Notes under the pieces: model-generated
The model's input: only the letters and a program-made list of their open reading frames with translations
What the model was told of the DNA's origin: nothing
The model's database searches: none
In this document: positions 16,340 through 22,771 of the stretch, one piece after another
Numbering within the stretch: position 1 is the stretch's first letter
Layout: the number at the start of each line of letters is the position of its first letter
NCBI GenBank assembly: GCA_014239895.1
Contig: JAAZXZ010000150.1
Location: 1 to 22,771, forward strand
DNA length: 22,771 bases
Direction of reading: 5' to 3'
Source: Flavobacteriaceae bacterium
GTDB lineage: Bacteria; Bacteroidota; Bacteroidia; Flavobacteriales; Flavobacteriaceae
Position numbers and translations under genes: made by a program

Positions 16340-16597
16340 ATGGAAAAAAGAAATTTAAGAAAAGAACGTATTGGTAAAGTCACTAGTGACAAAATGCAGA
16401 AATCTATAGTTGTTTCTGAAGTAAAAAAAGTAAAGCATCCTATGTATGGGAAGTTTGTATTAAAGACAAAAAAATATGTTGCGCATGATGAAAAGAATGA
16501 CTGCAAGATTGGTGATACAGTTAAAATTATGGAAACAAGACCAATAAGTAAGTCAAAATGTTGGAGGTTAGTAGAAATAATTGAAAGAGCTAAATAA
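16340..16597 (+). CDS. rpsQ: 30S ribosomal protein S17
   Basis: S17 (85 residues from this start) is an OB-fold primary binder of 16S rRNA. The segments RKERIGKVTSDKMQKSIVV, VKHPMYGKFV and the C-terminal GDTVKIMETRPISKSKCWRL are family hallmarks. Two ATGs stand in tandem (16337 and 16340); the second gives MEKRNLRKER, the usual start in relatives, and the first would add only one Met. It begins 18 nt after rpmC and ends 3 nt before rplN. Confidence 0.95.
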   Translation: MEKRNLRKERIGKVTSDKMQKSIVVSEVKKVKHPMYGKFVLKTKKYVAHDEKNDCKIGDTVKIMETRPISKSKCWRLVEIIERAK

Positions 16598-16600
16598 ATT

Positions 16601-16969
16601 ATGGTACAGCAAGAATCAAGATTAAAAGTAGCAGACAATACTGGCGCAAAAGAAGTTTTGACTATTAGAGTATTAGGAGGAACAAAAAGAAGATATGCTT
16701 CTATTGGTGACAAAATTGTTGTTTCTGTTAAAAATGCAACTCCAAATGGGTTAATTAAAAAAGGAGCAGTTTCAACAGCAGTTGTTGTAAGGACTATTAA
16801 GGAAGTTAGACGACCAGACGGCTCATATATCAGGTTTGATGATAATGCATGTGTTTTGTTAGATGCAGTTGGTGAGATGAGAGGAACAAGAGTTTTTGGT
16901 CCTGTTGCTAGAGAACTAAGAGATAAAAAATTTATGAAGATAGCATCCTTAGCACCAGAGGTATTATAA
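16601..16969 (+). CDS. rplN: 50S ribosomal protein L14
   Basis: L14 (122 residues) sits on the subunit interface and forms bridges to the 30S; it is also the site where the silencing factor RsfS binds. The start MVQQESRLKVADNTGAKEV and the core RRPDGSYIRFDDNACVLLD, then FGPVARELRDKKFMKIASLA, are nearly invariant. The length is exact for the family. It lies 3 nt after rpsQ. Confidence 0.98.
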   Translation: MVQQESRLKVADNTGAKEVLTIRVLGGTKRRYASIGDKIVVSVKNATPNGLIKKGAVSTAVVVRTIKEVRRPDGSYIRFDDNACVLLDAVGEMRGTRVFGPVARELRDKKFMKIASLAPEVL

Positions 16970-16979
16970 AATTTAATTG

Positions 16980-17291
16980 ATGAAAAAAGTAAAAATTAAA
17001 ACAGGAGATATAGTTAAAGTAATAGCTGGTAATCAAAAAGGAACACAAGGAAAGGTCCTAAAGGTTGTTGCAGCTAAAAACAAAGCTATTGTTGAAGGTA
17101 TTAATGTGGTTAAAAAACATAATAAACCAAGTGCTAATAATCCTCAAGGAGGTGTAATTGAAAAAGAGTTATTTATTGATATATCTAATATTTCATTAAT
17201 AACCTCTAAAGGTGAAGTTACTAGGGTTGGATATAGAATGGAAAAAGAAAATAAAGTTAGATATTCTAAGAAATCTAATGAAGTAATATAG
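16980..17291 (+). CDS. rplX: 50S ribosomal protein L24
   Basis: L24 (103 residues from the ATG at 16980) is one of the two assembly initiators of the large subunit. A KOW motif is seen at about residues 8-28 (GDIVKVIAGNQKGTQGKVLK), then VEGINVVKKHNKPS and a closing KVRYSKKSNEV. The frame could be extended one codon to a TTG at 16977, but the ATG is preferred because ATG is used by every neighbour and relatives begin at this point. It lies 10 nt after rplN and 2 nt before rplE. Confidence 0.95.
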   Translation: MKKVKIKTGDIVKVIAGNQKGTQGKVLKVVAAKNKAIVEGINVVKKHNKPSANNPQGGVIEKELFIDISNISLITSKGEVTRVGYRMEKENKVRYSKKSNEVI

Positions 17292-17293
17292 TT

Positions 17294-18328
17294 ATGAATT
17301 ATATACCAAGATTAAAAAAAGAATATAAAGAAAAGATTGTTTCAAACTTAAAAAAGGAGTTTGAATATAGCAATGTTATGCAAGTCCCTAAACTTGAGAA
17401 GATTGTTATTTCTAAAGGTGTTGGTGAGGCTGTTAATGATAAGAAGCTTATTGATCATGCGCTAGAAGAAATTACAAATATTTCTGGACAAAAGGCTATA
17501 GCAACTTTGTCAAAAAAAGATGTTGCATCTTTTAAACTTAGAAAAGGAATTCCAATTGGAGTAAAAGTAACTCTTAGAGGTGAGAGAATGTATGAATTCC
17601 TAGATAGACTTGTTACAGCAGCTCTTCCTAGAGTAAGGGATTTTACAGGAGTGAAAGTAAGAGGTTTTGATGGAAGAGGTAATTATAATTTAGGAGTTAC
17701 CGAACAAATTATTTTTCCAGAGATTAATATTGATAAAATCAATAAGATATCTGGTATGGATATAACATTTGTTACAAATGCTAATTCAGATAAAGAGGCT
17801 ATGTCACTTTTAAGTGAATTAGGATTACCATTTAAAAAACCTGATGATAAACCAAAAAAGGTAGAAGTAAAAGAAGTAAAGAAGGAGCCTGCAGTTGAAG
17901 AAACTGTTACAGAGGAGCCTGTAGTTGAAGATGTTGTTACAGATGAGCCTGCAGTTGAAGAAACTGTTACAGATGAGCCTGCAGTTGAAGAAGCTGTTGC
18001 AGAGGAACCTGCAGTTGAAGAGGTTGTTACAGAGGAACCTGTAGTTGAAGATGTTGTTACAGAGGAACCTGCAGTTGAAGAGGTTGTTACAGAGGAACCT
18101 GCAGTTGAAGAGGTTGTTACAGATGAACCTGCAGTTGAAGATGTTGTTACAGAGGAGCCTGCAGTAGTTGAAGAGGTTATTACAGAGGAGCCTGTAGTAG
18201 TTGAAGAGGTTATTACAGAGGAGCCTGTAGTTGAAGATGTTTTTACAGAGGAGCCTGCAGTTGAAGAGGAATCTTCAAAAGAGGAGGAGGAGTCAGATAA
18301 GGATAATATTAGTAAAAAAAAGAAATAA
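17294..18328 (+). CDS. rplE: 50S ribosomal protein L5 with a large acidic tandem-repeat C-terminal extension
   Basis: L5 binds 5S rRNA in the central protuberance and touches P-site tRNA. Residues 1-182 are a complete ordinary L5: NVMQVPKLEKIVISKGVG (27-44), GQKAIATLSKKDVASFKLRK (65-84), LPRVRDFTGVKVRGFDGRGN (111-130) and the normal end SELGLPFKK (174-182). Usual L5 stops here at about 180 residues; this frame continues to 344. A Lys-rich linker (183-197) leads to twelve units of consensus EPAVEEVVTE (198-319), a partial thirteenth (320-325), and a charged end finishing in four lysines. Each full unit has four acidic residues, and there is no Lys or Arg in 198-328. The repeats keep frame over 384 bp without a stop, and rpsN starts 3 nt later, so the tail is translated as part of L5. 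The tail probably lies disordered on the ribosome surface. Its role is unknown. Confidence 0.96.
   Translation: MNYIPRLKKEYKEKIVSNLKKEFEYSNVMQVPKLEKIVISKGVGEAVNDKKLIDHALEEITNISGQKAIATLSKKDVASFKLRKGIPIGVKVTLRGERMYEFLDRLVTAALPRVRDFTGVKVRGFDGRGNYNLGVTEQIIFPEINIDKINKISGMDITFVTNANSDKEAMSLLSELGLPFKKPDDKPKKVEVKEVKKEPAVEETVTEEPVVEDVVTDEPAVEETVTDEPAVEEAVAEEPAVEEVVTEEPVVEDVVTEEPAVEEVVTEEPAVEEVVTDEPAVEDVVTEEPAVVEEVITEEPVVVEEVITEEPVVEDVFTEEPAVEEESSKEEEESDKDNISKKKK
17885..18268 (+). repeat. 30/33-bp in-frame tandem repeat array inside rplE
   Basis: Twelve full units and one partial unit each begin with GAG or GAA followed by CCT. Ten full units are 30 bp; two (starting 18155 and 18188) are 33 bp, with one extra GTA codon. 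The opening codon is GAG in units 1-4 and 10-13 but GAA in units 5-9, so the array has a distinct central block, a sign of local duplication by slippage or unequal recombination. Every length change is a multiple of three. Most units also carry CTGCAG at the same place. Confidence 0.95.
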
Positions 18329-18331
18329 ACT

Positions 18332-18601
18332 ATGGCTAAAGAATCAATGAAAGCTCGTGAAGTTAAAAGAGCTAGAACTGTAGCAAAATATGCAGCTAAA
18401 AGGAAAGCGTTAAAGGAGGCAGGTGATTTTGTAGGATTGCAAAAGCTTCCAAAAAATGCATCTCCAGTTAGAATGCATAATAGGTGTAAATTAACAGGTA
18501 GACCAAAAGGCTATATGAGAAATTTTGGAATTTCAAGAGTTTTATTTCGTGAAATGGCTAATAAAGGTTTAATACCTGGGGTTAGAAAAGCCAGTTGGTA
18601 A
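18332..18601 (+). CDS. rpsN: 30S ribosomal protein S14 (long, zinc-free form)
   Basis: S14 (89 residues) sits in the 30S head next to S3 and S10. The C-terminal half shows MHNRCKLTGRPKGYMRNFGI and SRVLFREMANKGLIPGVRKASW. Only one cysteine is present, so the four-cysteine zinc knuckle of the short form is absent; length and motif are those of the cysteine-poor type. It follows rplE by 3 nt, so its translation is probably coupled to passage of ribosomes through the L5 repeat tail. Confidence 0.97.
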   Translation: MAKESMKAREVKRARTVAKYAAKRKALKEAGDFVGLQKLPKNASPVRMHNRCKLTGRPKGYMRNFGISRVLFREMANKGLIPGVRKASW

Positions 18602-18619
18602 TAATATAAATTTAAGAAA

Positions 18620-19018
18620 ATGAATACAGATCCTATAGCGGATTATTTAACAAGAATTAGAAATGCAATAAGAGCCAATAAAAAAGTGGTTTCTATACCT
18701 GCATCAAATTTGAAAAAGGAAATAACTAAGATATTATTTGATCAAGGTTATATTCTAAGTTACAAGTTTGAAGAATCTAAAATTCAAGGAGTTATTAAGA
18801 TAGCTTTAAAATATACCAAACAGGATCATGAATCTGTAATTAAGAAGATTCAAAGAATAAGTACACCTGGATTAAGAAAATACTCTAATTCAAGTGATTT
18901 GCCAAGGGTTTTAAATGGCTTAGGAATAGCAATTGTATCTACTTCAAAAGGAGTTATGACTGCAAAGCAAGCCAAGAAGGAAAATGTTGGGGGAGAATTA
19001 ATTTGTTATGTACATTAA
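18620..19018 (+). CDS. rpsH: 30S ribosomal protein S8
   Basis: S8 (132 residues) binds the central domain of 16S rRNA. The start NTDPIADYLTRIRNA and the C-terminal SSDLPRVLNGLGIAIVSTSK with EKENVGGELICYV-like closing residues (here KKENVGGELICYV) fit. In E. coli S8 is the feedback repressor of the spc operon, binding a site at the rplX-rplE junction; here that junction is only 2 nt and I see no clear mimic of the rRNA site. Confidence 0.97.
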   Translation: MNTDPIADYLTRIRNAIRANKKVVSIPASNLKKEITKILFDQGYILSYKFEESKIQGVIKIALKYTKQDHESVIKKIQRISTPGLRKYSNSSDLPRVLNGLGIAIVSTSKGVMTAKQAKKENVGGELICYVH

Positions 19019-19030
19019 AATATATATAAA

Positions 19031-19573
19031 ATGTCAAGAATAGGAAATAATCCAATTTCAGTCCCTGAAGATGTAACAGTTGATGTTGCTGAAGATGTTA
19101 TTACTGTGAAAGGTACCCTAGGAGAACTTCAGCAAGATTTTTCAGGTGTACGAATCAAGGTTGATAACGGTATTATTACGATTGAAAGAGTTTCTGAATC
19201 TAAGGATCATAAATCAAGGCATGGATTATATAGAGCTTTAATAAATAATATGATTATTGGTGTATCAAAAGGATGGACGAAGGAATTAGAACTTGTTGGT
19301 GTTGGGTACAGAGCTAAGGCTCAGGGCCAAAAGCTAGATTTAACAGTTGGTTTTTCACACAATATTGTTATGGATTTAGCTCAAGAGATAAAGGTAGAAA
19401 CTATTACAGAGAAGGGTCAAAATCCTATTATCAAATTAACATCATTTGATAAGCAATTGGTTGGCCAAGTAGCTGCTAAGATTCGATCCTTTAGAAAACC
19501 AGAACCATATAAAGGTAAGGGTATTAAATATGTAGGAGAACATATAAGAAGAAAAGCTGGTAAATCAGCATAA
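19031..19573 (+). CDS. rplF: 50S ribosomal protein L6
   Basis: L6 (180 residues) lies at the base of the L7/L12 stalk near the factor-binding centre. It has two repeated alpha/beta domains; visible are the start SRIGNNPISVPEDVTV, SRHGLYRALINNMIIGVSKG, ELVGVGYRAKAQG and the closing FRKPEPYKGKGIKYVGEHIR. Length is normal. It begins 12 nt after rpsH. Confidence 0.97.
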   Translation: MSRIGNNPISVPEDVTVDVAEDVITVKGTLGELQQDFSGVRIKVDNGIITIERVSESKDHKSRHGLYRALINNMIIGVSKGWTKELELVGVGYRAKAQGQKLDLTVGFSHNIVMDLAQEIKVETITEKGQNPIIKLTSFDKQLVGQVAAKIRSFRKPEPYKGKGIKYVGEHIRRKAGKSA

Positions 19574-19584
19574 TAAATAAAGAT

Positions 19585-19941
19585 ATGAGATTATCAAAAA
19601 GAGATAGAAGGACTAGAATTAAAAATAGAATTAGAAAGATTATTTCAGGGACTGAGAGTAACCCAAGATTATCAGTTTTTAGAAGTAACAAGGAGATATA
19701 TGCTCAATTAATTGACGATTCTAATGGAAAAATAATAGTAGCTTCATCTTCAAGAGATAAGAATATTGATAAAGATAAATCAAATAAAACTGAATTAGCT
19801 TCCTTGGTAGGAAAAGACATTGCAGAAAAAGCAATTAAAAAAGGTATAAAGCAAGTATCTTTTGATAGATCAGGGTATCTATATCATGGAAGAGTAAAAT
19901 CTTTAGCTGATGGAGCAAGAGAAGTTGGATTAAAATTTTAA
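19585..19941 (+). CDS. rplR: 50S ribosomal protein L18
   Basis: L18 (118 residues) binds 5S rRNA together with L5. A basic N-terminus (RLSKRDRRTRIKNRIRKII) is followed by RLSVFRSNKEIYAQLID and the C-terminal FDRSGYLYHGRVKSLADGAR. It is the nearest functional partner of the unusual L5 in this operon. The N-terminal region and length are normal, with no compensating change that I can see. Confidence 0.97.
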   Translation: MRLSKRDRRTRIKNRIRKIISGTESNPRLSVFRSNKEIYAQLIDDSNGKIIVASSSRDKNIDKDKSNKTELASLVGKDIAEKAIKKGIKQVSFDRSGYLYHGRVKSLADGAREVGLKF

Positions 19942-19945
19942 GATT

Positions 19946-20470
19946 ATGTACCAAAAGTATAAAAATGTAGAAAAAGTAAAACCAGGAGGACTAGAACTGA
20001 AGGATAGTTTGGTTGGAGTTCAAAGAGTTACCAAAGTAACTAAGGGTGGTAGAAATTTTGGTTTTTCTGCTATTGTTGTAGTAGGAGATGAAAATGGCAT
20101 TGTTGGTTATGGCTTAGGTAAATCTAAGGATGTTGCTAGTGCTATTGGAAAAGCAGTTGAAGATGCAAAAAAGAATTTAGTTAAAATACCATTAGTTAAG
20201 GGGACATTGCCTCACGAACAAAAAGGTAAATATGGTGGAGCAAGAGTAAATATTATTCCTGCAGCACCTGGTACTGGAGTTATAGCAGGAGGAGCTGTAA
20301 GAACAGTTTTAGAAGCTGTTGGAGTTCATGATGTTCTTTCAAAGTCACAAGGATCTTCAAATCCACATAATGTGGTAAAAGCTACTTTTGATGCTTTATT
20401 AAAGCTAAAGAATGCTCATACTATTGCTAATAACAGAGGAATTACATTAGAAAAATTATTTAAGGGATAA
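19946..20470 (+). CDS. rpsE: 30S ribosomal protein S5
   Basis: S5 (174 residues) works at the mRNA entrance and in accuracy. The double-stranded RNA-binding-like N-domain holds VTKGGRNFGFSAIVVVGDEN (the loop where spectinomycin resistance changes occur appears wild type) and the second domain has PAAPGTGVIAGGAVRTVLEA followed by GSSNPHNVVKATFDAL. Length is normal. Its stop directly abuts the rpmD ATG. Confidence 0.97.
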   Translation: MYQKYKNVEKVKPGGLELKDSLVGVQRVTKVTKGGRNFGFSAIVVVGDENGIVGYGLGKSKDVASAIGKAVEDAKKNLVKIPLVKGTLPHEQKGKYGGARVNIIPAAPGTGVIAGGAVRTVLEAVGVHDVLSKSQGSSNPHNVVKATFDALLKLKNAHTIANNRGITLEKLFKG

Positions 20471-20650
20471 ATGGCTAAAATTAAGATAACACAAATAAGG
20501 AGTTCTATTAATAGAACGGGAAAGCAGAAAAGGACGTTAAAATCTTTAGGATTAAGAAAGATAGGTATGACTGTAGAACATGAAAATACGCCTAATATTC
20601 TAGGAATGATAAAAAAGGTTAATCATTTGGTAGCTATTAATGACTCATAA
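20471..20650 (+). CDS. rpmD: 50S ribosomal protein L30
   Basis: A 59-codon gene starting at the base after the rpsE stop. The product begins MAKIKITQIRSSINR, continues RTLKSLGLRKIGMTVEH and ends MIKKVNHLVAINDS. This is the normal L30 pattern, in which the GLRKIG segment binds 23S rRNA. Length, order (rpsE-rpmD-rplO) and zero spacing all agree. L30 is missing in some bacterial lineages; here it is retained. The gene is short enough to be missed by length-filtered gene finding. Confidence 0.96.
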   Translation: MAKIKITQIRSSINRTGKQKRTLKSLGLRKIGMTVEHENTPNILGMIKKVNHLVAINDS

Positions 20651-20666
20651 ATTAAAGAATTTATAA

Positions 20667-21119
20667 ATGGAATTAAGTAATCTAAAACCTGCAAAGGGAT
20701 CGATAAATAAGAATAGCAAGAGAATAGGTAGAGGCCAAGGCTCAGGTAAGGGAGGTACATCCACTAGAGGGCATAAGGGAGCTAAATCTAGATCAGGTTA
20801 TTCAAGAAAATTAGGTTTTGAAGGTGGACAAATGCCACTTCAAAGAAGGGTCCCTAAATTTGGGTTTAATAACATAAATAGAATAGAATATCAAGGGGTA
20901 AATTTAGATACTATTCAAACTATAGTTGATAGTAAAAAAGTAAAGGGAGCTTTAGATTTTGATTCTATGATAAAATTAAGATTAGTTAGAAAAAATGAAT
21001 TGGTAAAAATTTTAGGTAGAGGAGAACTTAAAGCAAAACTTAAAATTAGTGCACATAAATTTACTGCATCTGCAAAGGCTGCTATTGAGGCTGCTGGAGG
21101 AGAGGCAATTAATATATAA
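20667..21119 (+). CDS. rplO: 50S ribosomal protein L15
   Basis: L15 (150 residues) is a late 50S assembly protein with a long basic N-terminal extension that reaches into the rRNA core. Seen here: KRIGRGQGSGKGGTSTRGHK (about 17-36), KLGFEGGQMPLQRRVPKFGF (about 49-68), and a C-terminal globular domain with LGRGELKAKLKISAHKFTAS. It begins 16 nt after rpmD and ends 8 nt before secY. Confidence 0.97.
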   Translation: MELSNLKPAKGSINKNSKRIGRGQGSGKGGTSTRGHKGAKSRSGYSRKLGFEGGQMPLQRRVPKFGFNNINRIEYQGVNLDTIQTIVDSKKVKGALDFDSMIKLRLVRKNELVKILGRGELKAKLKISAHKFTASAKAAIEAAGGEAINI

Positions 21120-21127
21120 TTTATTAA

Positions 21128-22480
21128 ATGAAGATAATAGAGTACATAAAAAATATATGGAAAATAACTGAACTAAGGGATAGAATTATTCTAACCTTGG
21201 GTCTGTTAGTTGTATATAGATTTGGTGCTCAGGTAGTTCTTCCTGGAATTGATGCTAGTAAGCTGGGACTATTGCAAGGAACATTTGATGATCAGGGAAT
21301 TTTAGGTCTATTAAATGCATTTACTGGGGGAGCATTTGCAAATGCATCTGTATTTGCTTTAGGAATAATGCCTTATATCTCTGCTGCAATTGTTGTTCAA
21401 TTAATGGGTATTGCAATTCCTTATCTTCAAAAACTTCAAAAAGAAGGAGCTAGCGGACAAAAGAAGATAACACAAATAACCAGATGGTTAACAATTGGAA
21501 TTTGTTTGATTCAAGCGCCAGGTTATTTAGTAGCTTTACCAACATTAGGTATTCCTAGAGAAGCATTTTTAATGGGTCAAGGAGGAATGTTTTATTTTTC
21601 CTCAATAGTGCTCTTAGTTACAGGATGTGTTTTTGCAATGTGGTTGGGAGAAAAGATTACGGACAAAGGAATAGGAAATGGAATTTCTTTACTGATTATG
21701 GTGGGTATTATTGCCACACTGCCTCAAGCTTTCGTTCAAGAATGGGTTTCTAGGGTGACTGAATCAAATGGTGGTCTTATAATGATTTCAATTGAAATTG
21801 TTATTTGGATAGCTATTATTTTAGCATCTGTTATGCTAGTATTGGCAGTAAGGAAGATTGCAGTTCAATATGCTAGAAGAAATGCATCTGGTAGTTTTGA
21901 AAAAAATGTTGCTGGATCAAGGCAATATATACCATTAAGATTAAATGCATCAGGAGTAATGCCTATAATTTTTGCTCAGGCACTTATGTTTGTTCCAAGT
22001 ATGCTTGGTGCAGTTGGATTTATGAAGGATACTTCTGTAGGTCAATTTATGGTAACTCAATTCTCAGACATATTTGGTCTTTGGTATAATATAGTATTTG
22101 GATTATTAATTATAGTATTTACATTTTTCTATACAGCTATAACAGTACCAACTAATAAAATTGCTGATGATCTTAAAAGAAGTGGAGGATTTATTCCTGG
22201 TATTAGGCCTGGTACAGATACCTCAAATTTACTGGACGGAATAATGTCTCAGATTACATTACCCGGATCTATATTTTTAGCATTGATTTCAGTTTTTCCT
22301 GCAGTTGTTGTAAAATTTATGGGGATTCAAGCTGGATGGGCATTGTTCTTTGGAGGTACTTCTCTATTAATTATGGTAGGAGTAGCTATAGATACAATGC
22401 AGCAAGTAAATTCATATCTTTTAAATAAGCATTATGATGGTTTAATGAAGTCGGGAAGAGATAGAAAACCAGCAATATAA
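21128..22480 (+). CDS. secY: Preprotein translocase subunit SecY
   Basis: SecY (450 residues) is the protein-conducting channel of the inner membrane. About ten membrane segments are visible: segment 1 near residues 18-36, the conserved second region GGAFANASVFALGIMPYISA (67-86), GIGNGISLLI (181-190), the seventh segment region PLRLNASGVMPIIFAQALM (269-287), the cytosolic loop GGFIPGIRPG (353-362) that contacts SecA and the ribosome, and a last segment near 404-424. Length is near the family norm. Position after rplO is standard. It is the exporter for the signal-peptide proteins encoded in the left part of the window, among others. Confidence 0.98.
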   Translation: MKIIEYIKNIWKITELRDRIILTLGLLVVYRFGAQVVLPGIDASKLGLLQGTFDDQGILGLLNAFTGGAFANASVFALGIMPYISAAIVVQLMGIAIPYLQKLQKEGASGQKKITQITRWLTIGICLIQAPGYLVALPTLGIPREAFLMGQGGMFYFSSIVLLVTGCVFAMWLGEKITDKGIGNGISLLIMVGIIATLPQAFVQEWVSRVTESNGGLIMISIEIVIWIAIILASVMLVLAVRKIAVQYARRNASGSFEKNVAGSRQYIPLRLNASGVMPIIFAQALMFVPSMLGAVGFMKDTSVGQFMVTQFSDIFGLWYNIVFGLLIIVFTFFYTAITVPTNKIADDLKRSGGFIPGIRPGTDTSNLLDGIMSQITLPGSIFLALISVFPAVVVKFMGIQAGWALFFGGTSLLIMVGVAIDTMQQVNSYLLNKHYDGLMKSGRDRKPAI

Positions 22481-22487
22481 TTTAATT

Positions 22488-22703
22488 ATGGCAAAACAAG
22501 CACCAATAGAACAAGAAGGAACAATAATTGAAGCATTATCGAATGCTATGTTCAGAGTTGAATTAGAAAATGGGCATGTTGTTACAGCTCATATTTCTGG
22601 CAAAATGAGGATGCATTATATAAAATTATTGCCTGGAGATAAAGTAAAATTAGAAATGAGTCCTTATGATTTAACAAAGGCTCGTATAACTTATAGATTT
22701 TAA
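22488..22703 (+). CDS. infA: Translation initiation factor IF-1
   Basis: IF-1 (71 residues) is an OB-fold protein that occupies the ribosomal A-site during initiation. EGTIIEALSNAMFRVELENG, VVTAHISGKMRMHYIKLLPG and the closing DLTKARITYRF are classic. It lies between secY (7 nt) and rpmJ (4 nt), the common order in this phylum, where adk/map may be absent from this position. Confidence 0.97.
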   Translation: MAKQAPIEQEGTIIEALSNAMFRVELENGHVVTAHISGKMRMHYIKLLPGDKVKLEMSPYDLTKARITYRF

Positions 22704-22707
22704 TAAG

Positions 22708-22771
22708 ATGAAAGTAAGAGCTTCAGTAAAAAAAAGAAGTGCAGATTGTAAAATTGTACGAAGAAAAGGGA
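22708..22771 (+). CDS. rpmJ: 50S ribosomal protein L36 (N-terminal part; 3' end outside window)
   Basis: Twenty-one codons are visible before the edge: MKVRASVKKRSADCKIVRRK and one more residue, the start of the roughly 38-residue L36. The position that is the first zinc-binding Cys in the zinc form (residue 11) is Ser here, while Cys14 remains, so this is the zinc-independent type, as is the S14 of the same operon. The gene is intact up to the window end. Confidence 0.93.
   Translation, partial: MKVRASVKKRSADCKIVRRKG

Noticed and set aside
16977..16979. TTG as an earlier start codon for rplX
   Set aside because: An ATG follows directly at 16980 and matches the family start; all neighbours use ATG.
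17885..18268. Regular ~30-bp repeats considered as a CRISPR array
   Set aside because: The units are contiguous with no unique spacers, stay in the L5 reading frame, and code for a clear protein repeat.
18332..18601. Idea that the L5 tail had captured or disturbed the next gene
   Set aside because: rpsN starts 3 nt after the rplE stop and is intact and normal, so the extension is confined to rplE.

Overview
The window looks like a low-GC member of the Bacteroidota, most likely a marine Flavobacteriia-type organism. Four things point there: a SusC/SusD pair; a promoter before rpsL that fits the Bacteroidota pattern TTTG-N19-TAnnTTTG; start codons preceded by AT-rich sequence with almost no Shine-Dalgarno motifs; and an fusA-rpsJ junction with no tuf gene between them. 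Protein details agree, such as the cysteine-poor L36 start and the long, zinc-free S14. Genus cannot be fixed from the sequence alone.

Left part (1-8261, all minus strand). In transcription order this holds an Omp85-type outer-membrane barrel protein with POTRA-like domains (6579-8261), a SusC/RagA TonB-dependent receptor (3168-6467), a SusD/RagB lipoprotein (1290-3131), and a lipoprotein of unknown function (368-1285) that starts 4 nt after the susD stop. A hairpin terminator follows (311-346). Beyond it is the 5' end of a lipoprotein with an FG-GAP/VCBS repeat, probably of the CRTAC/ASPIC-UnbV type (1-284, cut by the window edge). The receptor, SusD and third lipoprotein should form one outer-membrane uptake complex for an unknown oligomer. 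A candidate promoter lies just upstream of susC.

Right part (8355-22771, all plus strand). From a consensus promoter at 8355-8385, a continuous str-S10-spc superoperon runs in the order rpsL, rpsG, fusA, rpsJ, rplC, rplD, rplW, rplB, rpsS, rplV, rpsC, rplP, rpmC, rpsQ, rplN, rplX, rplE, rpsN, rpsH, rplF, rplR, rpsE, rpmD, rplO, secY, infA, rpmJ (cut by the window edge). Gaps are 0-27 nt except for 137 nt between rpsJ and rplC, which contains two hairpins and may be an internal regulatory leader. rpmD (59 codons) is easily missed because it is short. No stretch over 300 nt lacks a gene; the largest intergenic region is 170 nt (8262-8431).

The most unusual object is rplE. It encodes a complete, ordinary ribosomal protein L5 of about 182 residues, fused in frame to a tail of about 160 residues. 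The tail is built from twelve full 10-11-residue acidic repeats plus a partial thirteenth, encoded by 30/33-bp tandem DNA repeats. It has no lysine or arginine over residues 198-328, and the protein ends in a short lysine run. I know of no described function for such a tail on L5.
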